Shown in pieces: positions 8,002 to 16,006 of a stretch of 39,238 bases of DNA. A program made the position numbers and the translations under genes. Location of the stretch: NCBI GenBank assembly GCA_023480665.1, contig JAMCWR010000039.1:1-39238 (forward strand). The letters run 5' to 3'. The DNA comes from Gammaproteobacteria bacterium. GTDB taxonomy: Bacteria > Pseudomonadota > Gammaproteobacteria > UBA9339. Below the pieces are notes generated by a model. It ran no database searches. It was not told the DNA's origin and saw only the letters and a program-made list of their open reading frames with translations. Within the stretch, counting starts at the first letter, position 1; every line of letters begins with the position of its first letter.

Positions 8002-8610
8002 TGCGGGGCTTGATGAACCCTCATCTGCTTCGGTTGAATCAATATTCCTTGGAACTTCCTCAGGGGGCATCATTTGTGCTTCTGATAATATCCCTTTATT
8101 TATACAGCTTTGAATTAGCGCTCGGCCTGCTGGTGTTAAAGAATAGCAATGATTATCATGAAAAGACTCATCAACATCAGCGATATTAAAATCGCCAAAT
8201 TCTTCTCGAGCTAATGTGATAAGCGTTGTTCCTATTCCTAATCTTCGATATCTACTATCTACTTCGATTTGGTCTAGCCACTCTATATTTGCATCCAATT
8301 CAATATGGCCAACTTTCTTGCCACACGCAATATGTGCTGAAATAGTCGCATGACCATCATATATATAATAAATATCTTTTTTTACAGCTATGCATTTACA
8401 GCTATCCTTATTTTTAATGATTAGCTCAGCCACACTCATTGCTTCTTTTATATCAATGTCAAACCATGATGCCTCTTTTTCGCTTTCAGACAAAGGTAAC
8501 GGCTTATTATCAGCATTTTGCCATAATAGTGGCCATAAATTTTTGTTAAAAATCACCGCAGCTTTTGCTTCTTTTTTCTCTTCATTAGGATTGTTTGATG
8601 CACTTGCCAT
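7993..8610 (-). CDS. GNAT family N-acetyltransferase, 205 aa
   Basis: Cytoplasmic acetyl-CoA-dependent acyltransferase; substrate unknown. The acetyl-CoA pyrophosphate loop RRLGIG is at residues 122-127, right after the beta-4 strand (LDQIEVDSRY), as in all GNATs. Residues 1-60 are a weakly conserved, Lys/Glu-rich extension. The ATG at 8610 has AGGTAA about 8 bases upstream. The last codons and the stop lie in the 31-bp repeat, so the native C-terminus may have been replaced by repeat sequence. The gene is downstream of, and on the same strand as, a decayed serine hydrolase. Confidence 0.75.
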   Translation of the reverse strand: MASASNNPNEEKKEAKAAVIFNKNLWPLLWQNADNKPLPLSESEKEASWFDIDIKEAMSVAELIIKNKDSCKCIAVKKDIYYIYDGHATISAHIACGKKVGHIELDANIEWLDQIEVDSRYRRLGIGTTLITLAREEFGDFNIADVDESFHDNHCYSLTPAGRALIQSCINKGILSEAQMMPPEEVPRNIDSTEADEGSSSPACE

Positions 8611-8676
8611 ATTTTTTTTACCTTATAATATTGATTTTAGTATTTACTATTTTACTTTTTTTGCGGTTCTTGTCTT

Positions 8677-9150
8677 TTATAAATTGACTGAACGCCACTC
8701 TTGCTGAAAGCCTCGCCTCACCATTGCCGAAGATGTTCTGGTAAACCTTAATATTTTTCGACATCGACGACGCTGCAATATTACTTGTTCTTCTAGTTGT
8801 AATGCAATTGCAGCTGTGAAAGATTTAGTTGTGTTGCCAATTTCAAATTTGGTACTTGCGATAACTGGAACATTGCCGTTTTTACTAAGAGTACCGCTGC
8901 AGAATACTTGCATTGGTTGCTTTGGGAAACTGACAGTCAATTGAATGCCTGGAATATTAGCAGCATCGCGATACTTATCAATAATGTTTTGTATATGTTT
9001 AACGCAATCAATATTGCATTGTTTGTTTGCCGTAGGGAGGATAACGTTTGCTGTAGCTGCTAAAGTAGTTGCGCAGAATGCCACTAATAAAATTGATGGA
9101 ATTAAGAAGCTGAATAATTTTTTGTTTATCATACCACTAAAATCTTTCAT
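8677..9150 (-). pseudogene. Remnant of a serine beta-lactamase-like hydrolase (class C/PBP fold)
   Basis: The open part encodes a signal peptide (MINKKLFSFLIPSILLVAF, cleavage near TLAA), then a family-typical start of the domain (PGIQLTVSF, FEIGNTTKSFTAAIALQLEE). The nucleophile motif SxxK reads NTTK, so the catalytic Ser is Asn. After QLEEQ the frame changes to nonsense-like basic sequence; reading the +1 frame restores family-like text (SVVDVEKY, stop, LPEHLRQW, stop). The gene then simply ends, lacking more than half the usual 350-400 residues. It is therefore a frameshifted, truncated pseudogene, lying between two copies of a 31-bp repeat. Confidence 0.8.
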
Positions 9151-9221
9151 GCGACAATTTATTCAAGCTTATATTAACTAGCATATACTTTTGTAAATGA
9201 TACCTATCTAATGGGGTCCAG

Positions 9222-9252
9222 GGTCAGGTCTTGAATCGTGAATTTATCTGCA
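9222..9252 (+). repeat. 31-bp direct repeat, copy 2
   Basis: Core CTTGAATCGTGAATTTAT, the partner of 7971-8001 in the same orientation. It is preceded by GGGGTCCAGGGTCAGG. Strings of this GGGTCAGGTCTTGA type resemble the REP-like sequences often found with RAYT (Y1-transposase) genes; that link is from memory and no such gene is in the window. Confidence 0.7.
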
Positions 9253-9526
9253 GATAAAAATACAACAACTTTCGTAATTCAAGAGCTGATTATTGACGTT
9301 CTAATCCCTGACTCTCTTAGTGAATATTTTTTTCCTTCCAATCCTTGGATAAATAAGGAATAGTCTTACCCAACAAACCGTATTAGAATGGAAGTAAATG
9401 AACAGTCTGGAAACATTGTTTAGGCAATAGGTACGTTACATGTCAACTAAAATTACAAAAGCTAAAAAAAATTTGGGGTGAGGCTATTGGGAAAAAGTAA
9501 TTCTAGTTTAATTTGAGGGAAATTAA
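9253..9526. other. Spacer upstream of the nitroreductase gene
   Basis: Together with 9151-9252 this makes 376 bases without an intact gene. No motif beyond the 31-bp repeat and a small palindrome ATCTGCAGAT (9246-9255) is seen. The promoter of the nitroreductase gene must lie here. Confidence 0.4.
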
Positions 9527-10132
9527 ATGCTAACCACGAAAGAAGCGATTGAAAAACGCAGAAGTATTCGCAAGTTTAAACCTGACGCAGTCTCGAGGGA
9601 AATTTTAGAGGAGTTGATTAATGCTGCGCGGCTAGCGCCATCAGCATGTAATTCTCAAGCCTGGCGCTTTAAAATCGTGGCAGATCAAATAATAAAAGAT
9701 AAGCTAGTGGAAGCTGCGCGCCAACAAAGATTTGTTGCTCAAGCTCCAATAGTAATAGTTTGTTGCGCCAGCTTGAAAGAATATGTGGATGATCTAATTT
9801 TGGGCACTAAAGACTTAGCAGATAACCATGTTTTTGATCAAAATATTGTTGAATTAGTAATGCAAGGTGCAAATTATCTTAGAGGATTAACGCCAGCTCA
9901 GCTTGGAGTGATTGTAGAATTTAATGTAGCGATCGCAATAGAACATATTATGTTAAGGGCTTTAGATTTTGGTTTAGGGACATGCTTAGTAAGATCTCTA
10001 GACAAAGAAAAAGTTCGACAAATATTTAATTGGGATGAAACAATGTTTGTCTCAGCTTTGTTGCCAATTGGCTATCCAGCAGAAAACCCCGAGCCTCGTC
10101 GACGCAAGTCATTAAGTGAAATCATTATATAA
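9527..10132 (+). CDS. Nitroreductase family protein
   Basis: FMN-dependent NAD(P)H oxidoreductase, 201 aa, the usual length. The phosphate-binding start RRSIRKF (residues 11-17), SACNSQAWRF (39-48), and the C-terminal GLGTCLV and LLPIGYP segments are all typical FMN-contact regions. Members usually work as homodimers and reduce nitroaromatics, quinones or flavins. The ATG has GAGGG upstream. It is a single gene, convergent with the NTF2-like gene, so no specific substrate is suggested. Confidence 0.9.
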   Translation: MLTTKEAIEKRRSIRKFKPDAVSREILEELINAARLAPSACNSQAWRFKIVADQIIKDKLVEAARQQRFVAQAPIVIVCCASLKEYVDDLILGTKDLADNHVFDQNIVELVMQGANYLRGLTPAQLGVIVEFNVAIAIEHIMLRALDFGLGTCLVRSLDKEKVRQIFNWDETMFVSALLPIGYPAENPEPRRRKSLSEIII

Positions 10133-10210
10133 GAGCGCAGAGTCGCGTTGATTTGTCATTTGCCAAAGCGCATTCAATAATTTTGATGCAACTGGTTAAT
10201 AAATTTATTA

Positions 10211-10230
10211 GCCTTACTAAACTATAAGGC
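10211..10230. terminator. Small stem-loop between convergent genes
   Basis: GCCTTA (10211-10216) pairs with TAAGGC (10225-10230) across an 8-base loop, between the nitroreductase and NTF2-like genes. There is no T-run, so a terminator role is only suggested by position. Confidence 0.3.
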
Positions 10231-10246
10231 AGATACCGACTAAAGA

Positions 10247-10639
10247 TTAATCCTGACATCGCCTTGCCTTGCTTAATAATTTTTTTCTCCAGCGTGGGGG
10301 TTTAGCAATGTCTCCCCAGTATTCAGTTAGAGCTATTATTGCATTCCGGCGGATTTTAAAAAAACTTACTGCTTTTGCTTCAATGCGAATATCTTTTTTT
10401 GATTTAATTTTTGCAATCGTTACAACTTCATTACGATTAATTGGAATAAGTTTTTCTATAGTTATAACCCAGCTGCCAGGATAATTCTTATTAATAGAAA
10501 TGAACTCAGATCGGTTAAAGCTTTCAGAAGTGTTTGGCCATAATATCGTAACGTTGTGATCCAATAAATCACACGCTTTAGTGTAATCTTTTTGTTTAAA
10601 ATACTCCCAATATTTTTTTACAAGCTGAATATGTTTCAT
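10247..10639 (-). CDS. NTF2-like / SnoaL-like domain protein, 130 aa
   Basis: Small cone-shaped alpha+beta fold protein of the nuclear transport factor 2 superfamily. Seen are the N-terminal helix (LVKKYWEYFKQKDYTKACDLL), the following strand (VTILWPNTSESF), and the family-typical final strand ISALTEYW-type (IIALTEYWGDIAKPPRWRK). The length is usual. Such proteins bind or isomerise small ligands, or serve as accessory domains. It is third on the minus strand after the APH-type kinase and a GNAT (49-bp gap), so it may be part of that small-molecule modification unit. Confidence 0.75.
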   Translation of the reverse strand: MKHIQLVKKYWEYFKQKDYTKACDLLDHNVTILWPNTSESFNRSEFISINKNYPGSWVITIEKLIPINRNEVVTIAKIKSKKDIRIEAKAVSFFKIRRNAIIALTEYWGDIAKPPRWRKKLLSKARRCQD

Positions 10640-10688
10640 ATTGAATAAACAGTATCACAACCGCCCCCCTGATAATGCACTGATGTCT

Positions 10689-11177
10689 TTATGACTCAGA
10701 TCTCAACTCCATATATTCGCAACAATCTTTTTCTGAAGTAATAAACCCAAGTTTTTCATAAATTGGCTTACCGTCTTTACTGGCGCGTAACCAAATATTG
10801 TTATATCCTCTTTTTTTCAGCTCTGAAATGATATGTTTCATCATAAGCGTCCCTAAGCCTTTGCCACGCATTTCAGGGATTGTGTATATGCCAAAGATAT
10901 AGCCTTCTTTTCCACCGTGAGTAATAGATTGAGGTGGGGCATCATAAATTACCGCCTTGCCTACGCCGATAATTTTTTCATCATGTTCGGTTAACCAACA
11001 AAATAATTCTTTCTTTTTCATTTTATTGGATATGTAATTACGAAACTTTAGTTTCATGAGCTTTGCTTCAGCATCATCAGCTAAAATATTTAGTTCGCGC
11101 AATATAGCAATACGAAAATTAACCAATAATCTCACATCAGATTGTGAAGCTAGGCGAATAGTAAATTTGTTGGTCAT
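10689..11177 (-). CDS. GNAT family N-acetyltransferase, 162 aa
   Basis: Complete single-domain GNAT. The acetyl-CoA loop RGKGLG is at residues 104-109, preceded by the strand YIFGIYTIPEM and followed by the helix TLMMKHIISELKKRG; the C-terminal IYEKLGF motif is present. Its start is 23 bp from the end of the APH(6)-type kinase gene, so the two are almost certainly co-transcribed. Acetyltransferase plus phosphotransferase suggests small-molecule or antibiotic modification, but the substrate is unknown. Confidence 0.87.
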   Translation of the reverse strand: MTNKFTIRLASQSDVRLLVNFRIAILRELNILADDAEAKLMKLKFRNYISNKMKKKELFCWLTEHDEKIIGVGKAVIYDAPPQSITHGGKEGYIFGIYTIPEMRGKGLGTLMMKHIISELKKRGYNNIWLRASKDGKPIYEKLGFITSEKDCCEYMELRSES

Positions 11178-11200
11178 ACTTTCTTTGTTGTCCCGAATTA

Positions 11201-12139
11201 TTAATTAGGCATATATTTTTCTATTAATGCTTTCAGTGTTTCTGCATATGATAAAAGCTTTTTTATATTATTTATATTATTACTTTTATCTTCATAACAC
11301 CACCAAGCAGTTAACACTGCTTTTACCAATGACCAGGAAAGTAATCTCTGGCGATCAAAACCAGTCATTTCTGCAATGATGTCTATACGTCTCATAAGTA
11401 TTTTCTCGAGGTCATCGTGAAACATTAAATCTGGCATTGGATTTTTCATAAAAGCGCCAATTTCATATTCTGGTTCACCAATGACACCTTTGGGATCGAT
11501 TGCAAGCCAATTATCGCGATTGCTCGATAGAATGTTGTAATGATGCAGATCTCCATGCAATAGAATCTGTTTGCTTGATGAAAGTAATAATTTTTTAGAT
11601 ATTTTTTCGGCGGTGCGAATGAGTTCAGAAGGGAAGGGTCCGGTATCGCCATTAAACTTTTTGCGTAACCGCTCAAATCCTTTTAACCAAGTTTCAACAG
11701 TTGGAAATTCATCGTTATTATTATCTATTGGCTTATGGAGTTTTTGCATTACCTCTACAAAAACACGAGTAGCTTTTTCATCATTTTCTACGGAAGATAA
11801 CATTTTACCAGGAAACAATCGTTCCATGATTATCCATCCGGCATTTGCATCAGAATTAATTAGTTTAGCGCAGCCGTTCCCATTAAAATATTTTAAAGCC
11901 GCAATTTCTGTTATTAATTCTTTATTTGGAACACAGCATTTAAAAACAACAACTTCTCCATTAGCCAATATACATGGTGCGACATAATTAAAACTCAAAT
12001 TCTCAAATGGAGCATGAATTTTGATACCAAGCGCTGTCTCAATTTCAATCACTATTTGTGGCAATCTTTCGAGCCACAATTTTCCTTTTGAGCCATATAA
12101 CCCAACAATATTATTGTGTAATTCAGTATTGATTTTCAT
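11201..12139 (-). CDS. APH(6)/hydroxyurea-type small-molecule phosphotransferase
   Basis: 312 aa kinase-fold enzyme of the aminoglycoside 6-phosphotransferase / hydroxyurea phosphotransferase family (PF04655). Visible motifs: Lys68 in VVVFK as the likely ATP-binding lysine, the catalytic loop LLHGDLHHYNIL with Asp197, and the metal-binding IDPKG with Asp215 followed by GEPEYEIGAF, a segment specific to this family. Known members phosphorylate streptomycin at O-6 or inactivate hydroxyurea; chromosomal ones often have no tested substrate. It heads a likely kinase-GNAT-NTF2 operon. No strong ribosome binding site precedes the ATG. Confidence 0.87.
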   Translation of the reverse strand: MKINTELHNNIVGLYGSKGKLWLERLPQIVIEIETALGIKIHAPFENLSFNYVAPCILANGEVVVFKCCVPNKELITEIAALKYFNGNGCAKLINSDANAGWIIMERLFPGKMLSSVENDEKATRVFVEVMQKLHKPIDNNNDEFPTVETWLKGFERLRKKFNGDTGPFPSELIRTAEKISKKLLLSSSKQILLHGDLHHYNILSSNRDNWLAIDPKGVIGEPEYEIGAFMKNPMPDLMFHDDLEKILMRRIDIIAEMTGFDRQRLLSWSLVKAVLTAWWCYEDKSNNINNIKKLLSYAETLKALIEKYMPN

Positions 12140-12168
12140 GAAAGAACGGTTGCCTCAAATTCTTCTTA

Positions 12169-13359
12169 TCACATTACGGCACAAGATGGCGATTCTTCCT
12201 GTTGCTCAGCAAGTACGCCAAGCATAGGTTGAGCAAATTTATCCAGACTATTTAACGCTTGGTCATTGATTGGGCTATTGCTTGCTAACAGAAATAAACT
12301 ATCAAGGCCAAGGCCCTTTGTGGCTCGATTAATATACTTGTAAGAGCTAGTTATTTTTTTCTGTATTTTCTGGTTGCTATACTCACAGCCATAATAAGTT
12401 CCTAGGGGTATTGCACAGATTCCATCACTGCGCATAATTCTTGCTAAATTATTTAAGGCTATTTCGCTATTAGTCGGGTTAAATTCGAATATTACCAATT
12501 TAAATCTTTTACTTGGGAGAAAAGTTTCAGAAACTTCCATTTCAAAATCACAAACAAGATCAGGGCGAACATATTTGTTTATGTCAATTGAGTAGCATTG
12601 GTCTGCAGGGTGATAATCATGCTTAAATTCTGCGCCACATCCTACGACTAAACTGGTGCCAGCAAATGTTTTTATATCAGAATTAGCTACCGGAGTTTCC
12701 CGTAATCTTTTTTGCACCTCATTTTCTTGACCAATTTTCAAGGATAAATCATTTACACCGCGTGTCCTTAAAAAACTTTGCAAAGCTATTGAATTTTGTG
12801 GGCTAGCACCACGAAAAAGCCGATTCATTTCCATTATCGAACTCTTAATCGATTCCTGATTAAGGGACCAGCCAAGAGAGATTGCGCAGATAAATTTCTT
12901 CCATAGATCACTAGAGACAGCTAATAGGTTCTCAAATACTATCCTGTTACCACAAGAATCACCATAACTCCTACGAAAACAAAAAAGATAACCCATTCCT
13001 TGTGCAAAATAATCTAACCATCTCATTAATAAAACAAACGCATCCAGCAGATCAAAAATTAATGCTCTATTAGTTACGATCGCTTCAGATTTCGAATCCG
13101 CTAGTTCTGGAATTGCCTTTCGTACGGCTTCATAGCGTTGAGAAATTATTTGAGTTATTTGTTTAGCATGCCCAGCAAATATAATATCAATATCACGATG
13201 CTCAGCCATTTTTTCATTTTGCTCTTTAAGCTCAATAAGTATTTTTTTAAGTTCGACTGGCAGCGCAACCTGATTTAATTGCGATTTAGCATCAAAGAAA
13301 TTTGAGCTTGGGTGTGGTGGGCTCCCAGAAGAGCTTGCGCTTGCATTTGCACTTGACAT
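12169..13359 (-). CDS. Methyltransferase-like protein with C-terminal CaaX box (effector candidate)
   Basis: 396 aa. The N-terminus is Ser/Ala/Asn-rich (MSSANASASSSGS). Residues 35-230 are mainly helical with no known domain. Residues 236-325 resemble a class I SAM-dependent methyltransferase core: VVGCGAE (238-244) as the glycine-rich motif I, an acidic end of strand 2 (SIDI, Asp259), PDLVCDFEM, then FKLVIFEFNP. The last four residues are CAVM, a textbook CaaX box of the kind farnesylated by eukaryotic host enzymes. Bacteria lack this modification, so the motif suggests delivery into a host cell, as known for Legionella CaaX effectors. The enzymatic activity and secretion are inference; there is no obvious ribosome binding site. 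Confidence 0.65.
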   Translation of the reverse strand: MSSANASASSSGSPPHPSSNFFDAKSQLNQVALPVELKKILIELKEQNEKMAEHRDIDIIFAGHAKQITQIISQRYEAVRKAIPELADSKSEAIVTNRALIFDLLDAFVLLMRWLDYFAQGMGYLFCFRRSYGDSCGNRIVFENLLAVSSDLWKKFICAISLGWSLNQESIKSSIMEMNRLFRGASPQNSIALQSFLRTRGVNDLSLKIGQENEVQKRLRETPVANSDIKTFAGTSLVVGCGAEFKHDYHPADQCYSIDINKYVRPDLVCDFEMEVSETFLPSKRFKLVIFEFNPTNSEIALNNLARIMRSDGICAIPLGTYYGCEYSNQKIQKKITSSYKYINRATKGLGLDSLFLLASNSPINDQALNSLDKFAQPMLGVLAEQQEESPSCAVM

Positions 13360-13464
13360 ATTTTATTTTTAAAAACTTGGTTATTAAGTTATTGACACAT
13401 TTATTTACATTATACAGTTTAGCACAGTGGTAAAATAAAATATTAAAATTAGATTAAGTGATAT

Positions 13465-13532
13465 GGTGTCAAGTCCTGACAACCGACAACTATATTTAAA
13501 TCATTGGTTGTCGGTTGTCAGGACTTGACACC
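13465..13532. repeat. Perfect palindromic repeat pair, 26-bp arms
   Basis: The left arm 13465-13490 (begins GGTGTCAAGTCCTGACAACC) and the right arm 13507-13532 are exact reverse complements around a 16-bp spacer. Related left ends occur at 16921 and 21400, and related right ends at 17592 and 23451. The abhydrolase stop codon and its last codons lie in the right arm. The structure resembles a REP/REPIN or a tiny non-autonomous element, and would also form a strong hairpin in RNA. Confidence 0.85.
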
Positions 13533-14330
13533 TTTACTTACTGAGCGCAAAAAAGTTTGAACGACGGCCGCAAAACGCTCGGGCTGGTCATACGGAACCG
13601 CATGACCAGCTTCCGCGATCTGCACGATTTCCAAGTGTTGATTAAGCCCAGCAAGTTCTGTGGCTATCTCAGCGGAAACTACTGAGCCAGCATCACCGAT
13701 GATAAGTAGACTTGGCGCATCTAGAGTGTTGATCAGTTGCACGTAGTTAGGATTCGGCGGTGTCAAAATTTCGAAGGCACAAATACTAGTTTGAAATCTT
13801 GCCTGTGCGAATAGCTCAATGACCTCTCGTGAGCGATGACTATGTCGAACCTGAATCTCAGCCAAATAATCCTTCTTTGGTTGATTGAGAATTCGAAGAT
13901 GCTGATTTGCGACATCACTCTCATGAACTTCGCGTTGACGCTGCGGCGTTAGGAAGGTTGGATCAGCTAAGATAAGCCCTCGCAGTCGCTTGGGTTTCCG
14001 ATTGGCAACCACAGCCGCTGTCATACCTCCCATAGAATGGCCAAGTAGCACTGGGGTAACAAGCCCGAGCGTGTCGATAAGGCTCACGACATCAGCGGCG
14101 AGATTGTCATAACAATAGCCATGATCCGGGGCGCTGGAGTACCCGTGACCTCGGGCGTCCGGCATGAGAACGTCGTAATCCTTCTCCAGTGCCCTCGCCA
14201 AAGGAGTCCAGCACGCTCCATTCAACATTAGCCCGTGCAACAGAACGACAGGGGGTTTGTCACCACCGGTTCGGATGTAGTGCATGTTAATCCCATTTGC
14301 TTCACAGGTTCCCGTTGTCCAGCCAGTCAT
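13518..14330 (-). CDS. Alpha/beta hydrolase
   Basis: 270 aa single-domain alpha/beta-hydrolase. The oxyanion-hole region is VVLLHGLMLNG, the nucleophile elbow GHSMGG (Ser about 97), with a late acid on LLIIGDAG and a catalytic His in EAGHAVPYDQPERF. Esterase, lactonase or C-C hydrolase activities all fit. The coding sequence is clearly richer in G and C than every neighbour, with many CGC, CTC and GGC codons, which points to recent transfer from another genome. Its last codons (GVKS, stop) come from the palindromic repeat, so the end may have been altered on insertion. A purine-rich GGGGG precedes the ATG. Confidence 0.88.
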   Translation of the reverse strand: MTGWTTGTCEANGINMHYIRTGGDKPPVVLLHGLMLNGACWTPLARALEKDYDVLMPDARGHGYSSAPDHGYCYDNLAADVVSLIDTLGLVTPVLLGHSMGGMTAAVVANRKPKRLRGLILADPTFLTPQRQREVHESDVANQHLRILNQPKKDYLAEIQVRHSHRSREVIELFAQARFQTSICAFEILTPPNPNYVQLINTLDAPSLLIIGDAGSVVSAEIATELAGLNQHLEIVQIAEAGHAVPYDQPERFAAVVQTFLRSVSKGVKS

Positions 14331-14585
14331 TGCGCCCCCATCAATATAAAATTTAGTAAATCTTTAAGAATTTTAAAATTATTTCTATTTACGCTATCCA
14401 GAAATATTTACACATAATTATGAAAGATACCAATCTTTTTAAAGTTGCAATCCATATCAGTGCTTTATTACCAAAACCGGGAACATATATTGGAGGTTGA
14501 TAATCATCCGTACCAAAAGTTACTCTAATTAAAAATAGGTGGTAAACTAGAAAATATCGATCAAAGAAATAACTCAAAGGATTCT

Positions 14586-15359
14586 ATGAATAAAGTTTGT
14601 TTGATAACCGGTTCTGCGCGCGGAATAGGTCTTGGGATTGCCGAAAGATTTGCGGCTGCAAAATTTCAGGTAGTAATTTCAGATTTACGCCAAGATGATG
14701 CAGAGAGAACGGCGCAAGAAATTGCCAAAAAATATAACGTGAAAACGCTAGGTATGGCAATGGATGTGACAAATGAAGCTGCAGTAAACAGCGGTATTGC
14801 GCGGATTACTAAAGAGATGAGCAAAATTGATGTTGTGGTGAACAATGCCGGCTTGCAAATTATTTCGCCATTTGAAGAGTTTAAAACTGAAGATTGGAAA
14901 AAATTAGTTGATGTCCATCAGTACGGGAGTTTTTTTGTTTCGCGGGCAGCGATGCAACAGATGAAGAAAAATGGTGGTGGCAGTATTATATTTATAGGCT
15001 CAGTCCATTCAGTCGAAGCATCGCCCAAAAAAGCAGCTTATATTACAGCGAAACATGCACTGCTCGGAATGATGAGAGCAATTGCCAACGAAGGCGCAGA
15101 ATATAATGTGCGTGCGAATTTAGTTGGGCCTGGCTGTGTAAAAACTGAATTAGTTATGAAACAAATTCCTGAGTATGCTAAAGTACTAAAGATAAGCGAA
15201 AAAGAAGTTGTCGAGAAAATTCTGTTGGATAGCACCGTTGATAAACAATTTACTACAGTTGAAGATGTCGCTGAAGTGGTGTTTTTCTTTGCAACTTTTC
15301 CGACCAATGCGTTGACGGGGCAATCGTTGATTGTTTCCCATGGGCGGCACATGCAATAA
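14586..15359 (+). CDS. bdhA: 3-hydroxybutyrate dehydrogenase (SDR family)
   Basis: NAD-dependent cytoplasmic enzyme that interconverts (R)-3-hydroxybutyrate and acetoacetate, the exit step from poly-hydroxybutyrate stores. The SDR motifs are TGSARGIG (8-15), NNAG (86-89) and the Ser139/Tyr152/Lys156 catalytic set, with the same 13- and 4-residue spacing as characterised enzymes. Family-specific text includes GSVHSVEAS, ANLVGPG, TTVEDVAEVVFFFATFP and the C-terminus ALTGQSLIVSHGRHMQ. The 257 aa length is typical. AAAGGA precedes the ATG. It is followed 19 bp later by a lipocalin-like gene, probably in one transcript. Confidence 0.92.
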   Translation: MNKVCLITGSARGIGLGIAERFAAAKFQVVISDLRQDDAERTAQEIAKKYNVKTLGMAMDVTNEAAVNSGIARITKEMSKIDVVVNNAGLQIISPFEEFKTEDWKKLVDVHQYGSFFVSRAAMQQMKKNGGGSIIFIGSVHSVEASPKKAAYITAKHALLGMMRAIANEGAEYNVRANLVGPGCVKTELVMKQIPEYAKVLKISEKEVVEKILLDSTVDKQFTTVEDVAEVVFFFATFPTNALTGQSLIVSHGRHMQ

Positions 15360-15378
15360 AAGCAATGAGGTGATTTAA

Positions 15379-15810
15379 ATGCAACGTTTTACTGGTACTT
15401 GGAAATTGGTTTCATGGGAATCCCGAGATGCTCAAGGTAGCATTTCTTATCCATTCGGCAGAGAAATAATTGGTTATATTATGTATGGCGCTGATGGCTA
15501 TATGTCTGTTGTTATTGCTAAAAAAAATCGCATTCCATTTGTTTCAAAAGATTTTTTTGGAGGCTCACAGGCAGAAAAAGCCAATGCTTATGAGACCTAC
15601 CTTTCTTATTGTGGCCTTTATCGCGTCCAAGATAATATTGTTACTCATAATTGCGAAATTAATTTGTACCCAAACTGGTCAGGTGTATCGCAAGAACGGT
15701 TTTATAAATTTTATACTAATCGTCTTGAGCTAAGTACCGCACCATTTTTCACCGATGGAAAAGAACAAACGCATCACCTAATCTGGGAAAAAGCAAAAAT
15801 TATGGGATGA
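15379..15810 (+). CDS. Lipocalin-like domain protein, 143 aa
   Basis: Cytoplasmic lipocalin_5-type (PF13924) protein: starts with the family signature FTGTWKLVSWESRDAQG, then YPFGREIIGYIMYGADGYMSV, and ends with a short final strand. The ligand and role are unknown; similar genes often sit with dehydrogenases or secondary-metabolite enzymes. It follows bdhA by 19 bp with its own GAGGTGA ribosome binding site. The end is notable: a longer family-like C-terminus may be encoded in another frame just downstream (15782-15958). Confidence 0.82.
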   Translation: MQRFTGTWKLVSWESRDAQGSISYPFGREIIGYIMYGADGYMSVVIAKKNRIPFVSKDFFGGSQAEKANAYETYLSYCGLYRVQDNIVTHNCEINLYPNWSGVSQERFYKFYTNRLELSTAPFFTDGKEQTHHLIWEKAKIMG

Positions 15811-15958
15811 TTGCGATCGCTCTGATCCAGCTAACGTTTTCTACGACCAATTTTGGGATCTTCCCGCTACCTTTAAAGGTTCAATAATATTTGAAAATGG
15901 CAGCACTGCATTATCAGATGTTGTTTGGCCCGTTACAAAATGCCTAGCTTTTTGGTAG
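15782..15958 (+). pseudogene. Possible gene remnant after the lipocalin-like gene
   Basis: In the +2 frame relative to the preceding gene, 58 codons are open and read like real protein (VFYDQFWDLPATFKGSIIFE, then SDVVWPVTK) before a TAG. There is no start codon or ribosome binding site. It may be the tail of a decayed downstream gene or a frameshifted extension of the lipocalin-like protein. Confidence 0.35.
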
Positions 15959-15961
15959 GCA
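15941..15961 (-). terminator. Weak stem-loop terminator for the secreted 198-aa gene
   Basis: TGCCTA and TAGGCA form a 6-bp stem around 9 bases; read on the minus strand the stem is followed by TTTTG. It lies 46 bp past the stop of the gene at 16007. Confidence 0.35.
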
Positions 15962-16006
15962 ACATGCTATTGCAATAAAAAAATGCCCTGTGACATTATC
16001 GCATCA

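Noticed and set aside
8390..8707. 105-codon + strand frame over the GNAT start
   Set aside because: Antisense to a recognised GNAT domain and without a start signal.
13392..13408. TTGACACATTTATTTAC as a further right-end repeat copy
   Set aside because: It matches the right end at 15 of 17 bases, but it lacks the rest of the arm and is within AT-rich sequence; chance or a promoter element is as likely.
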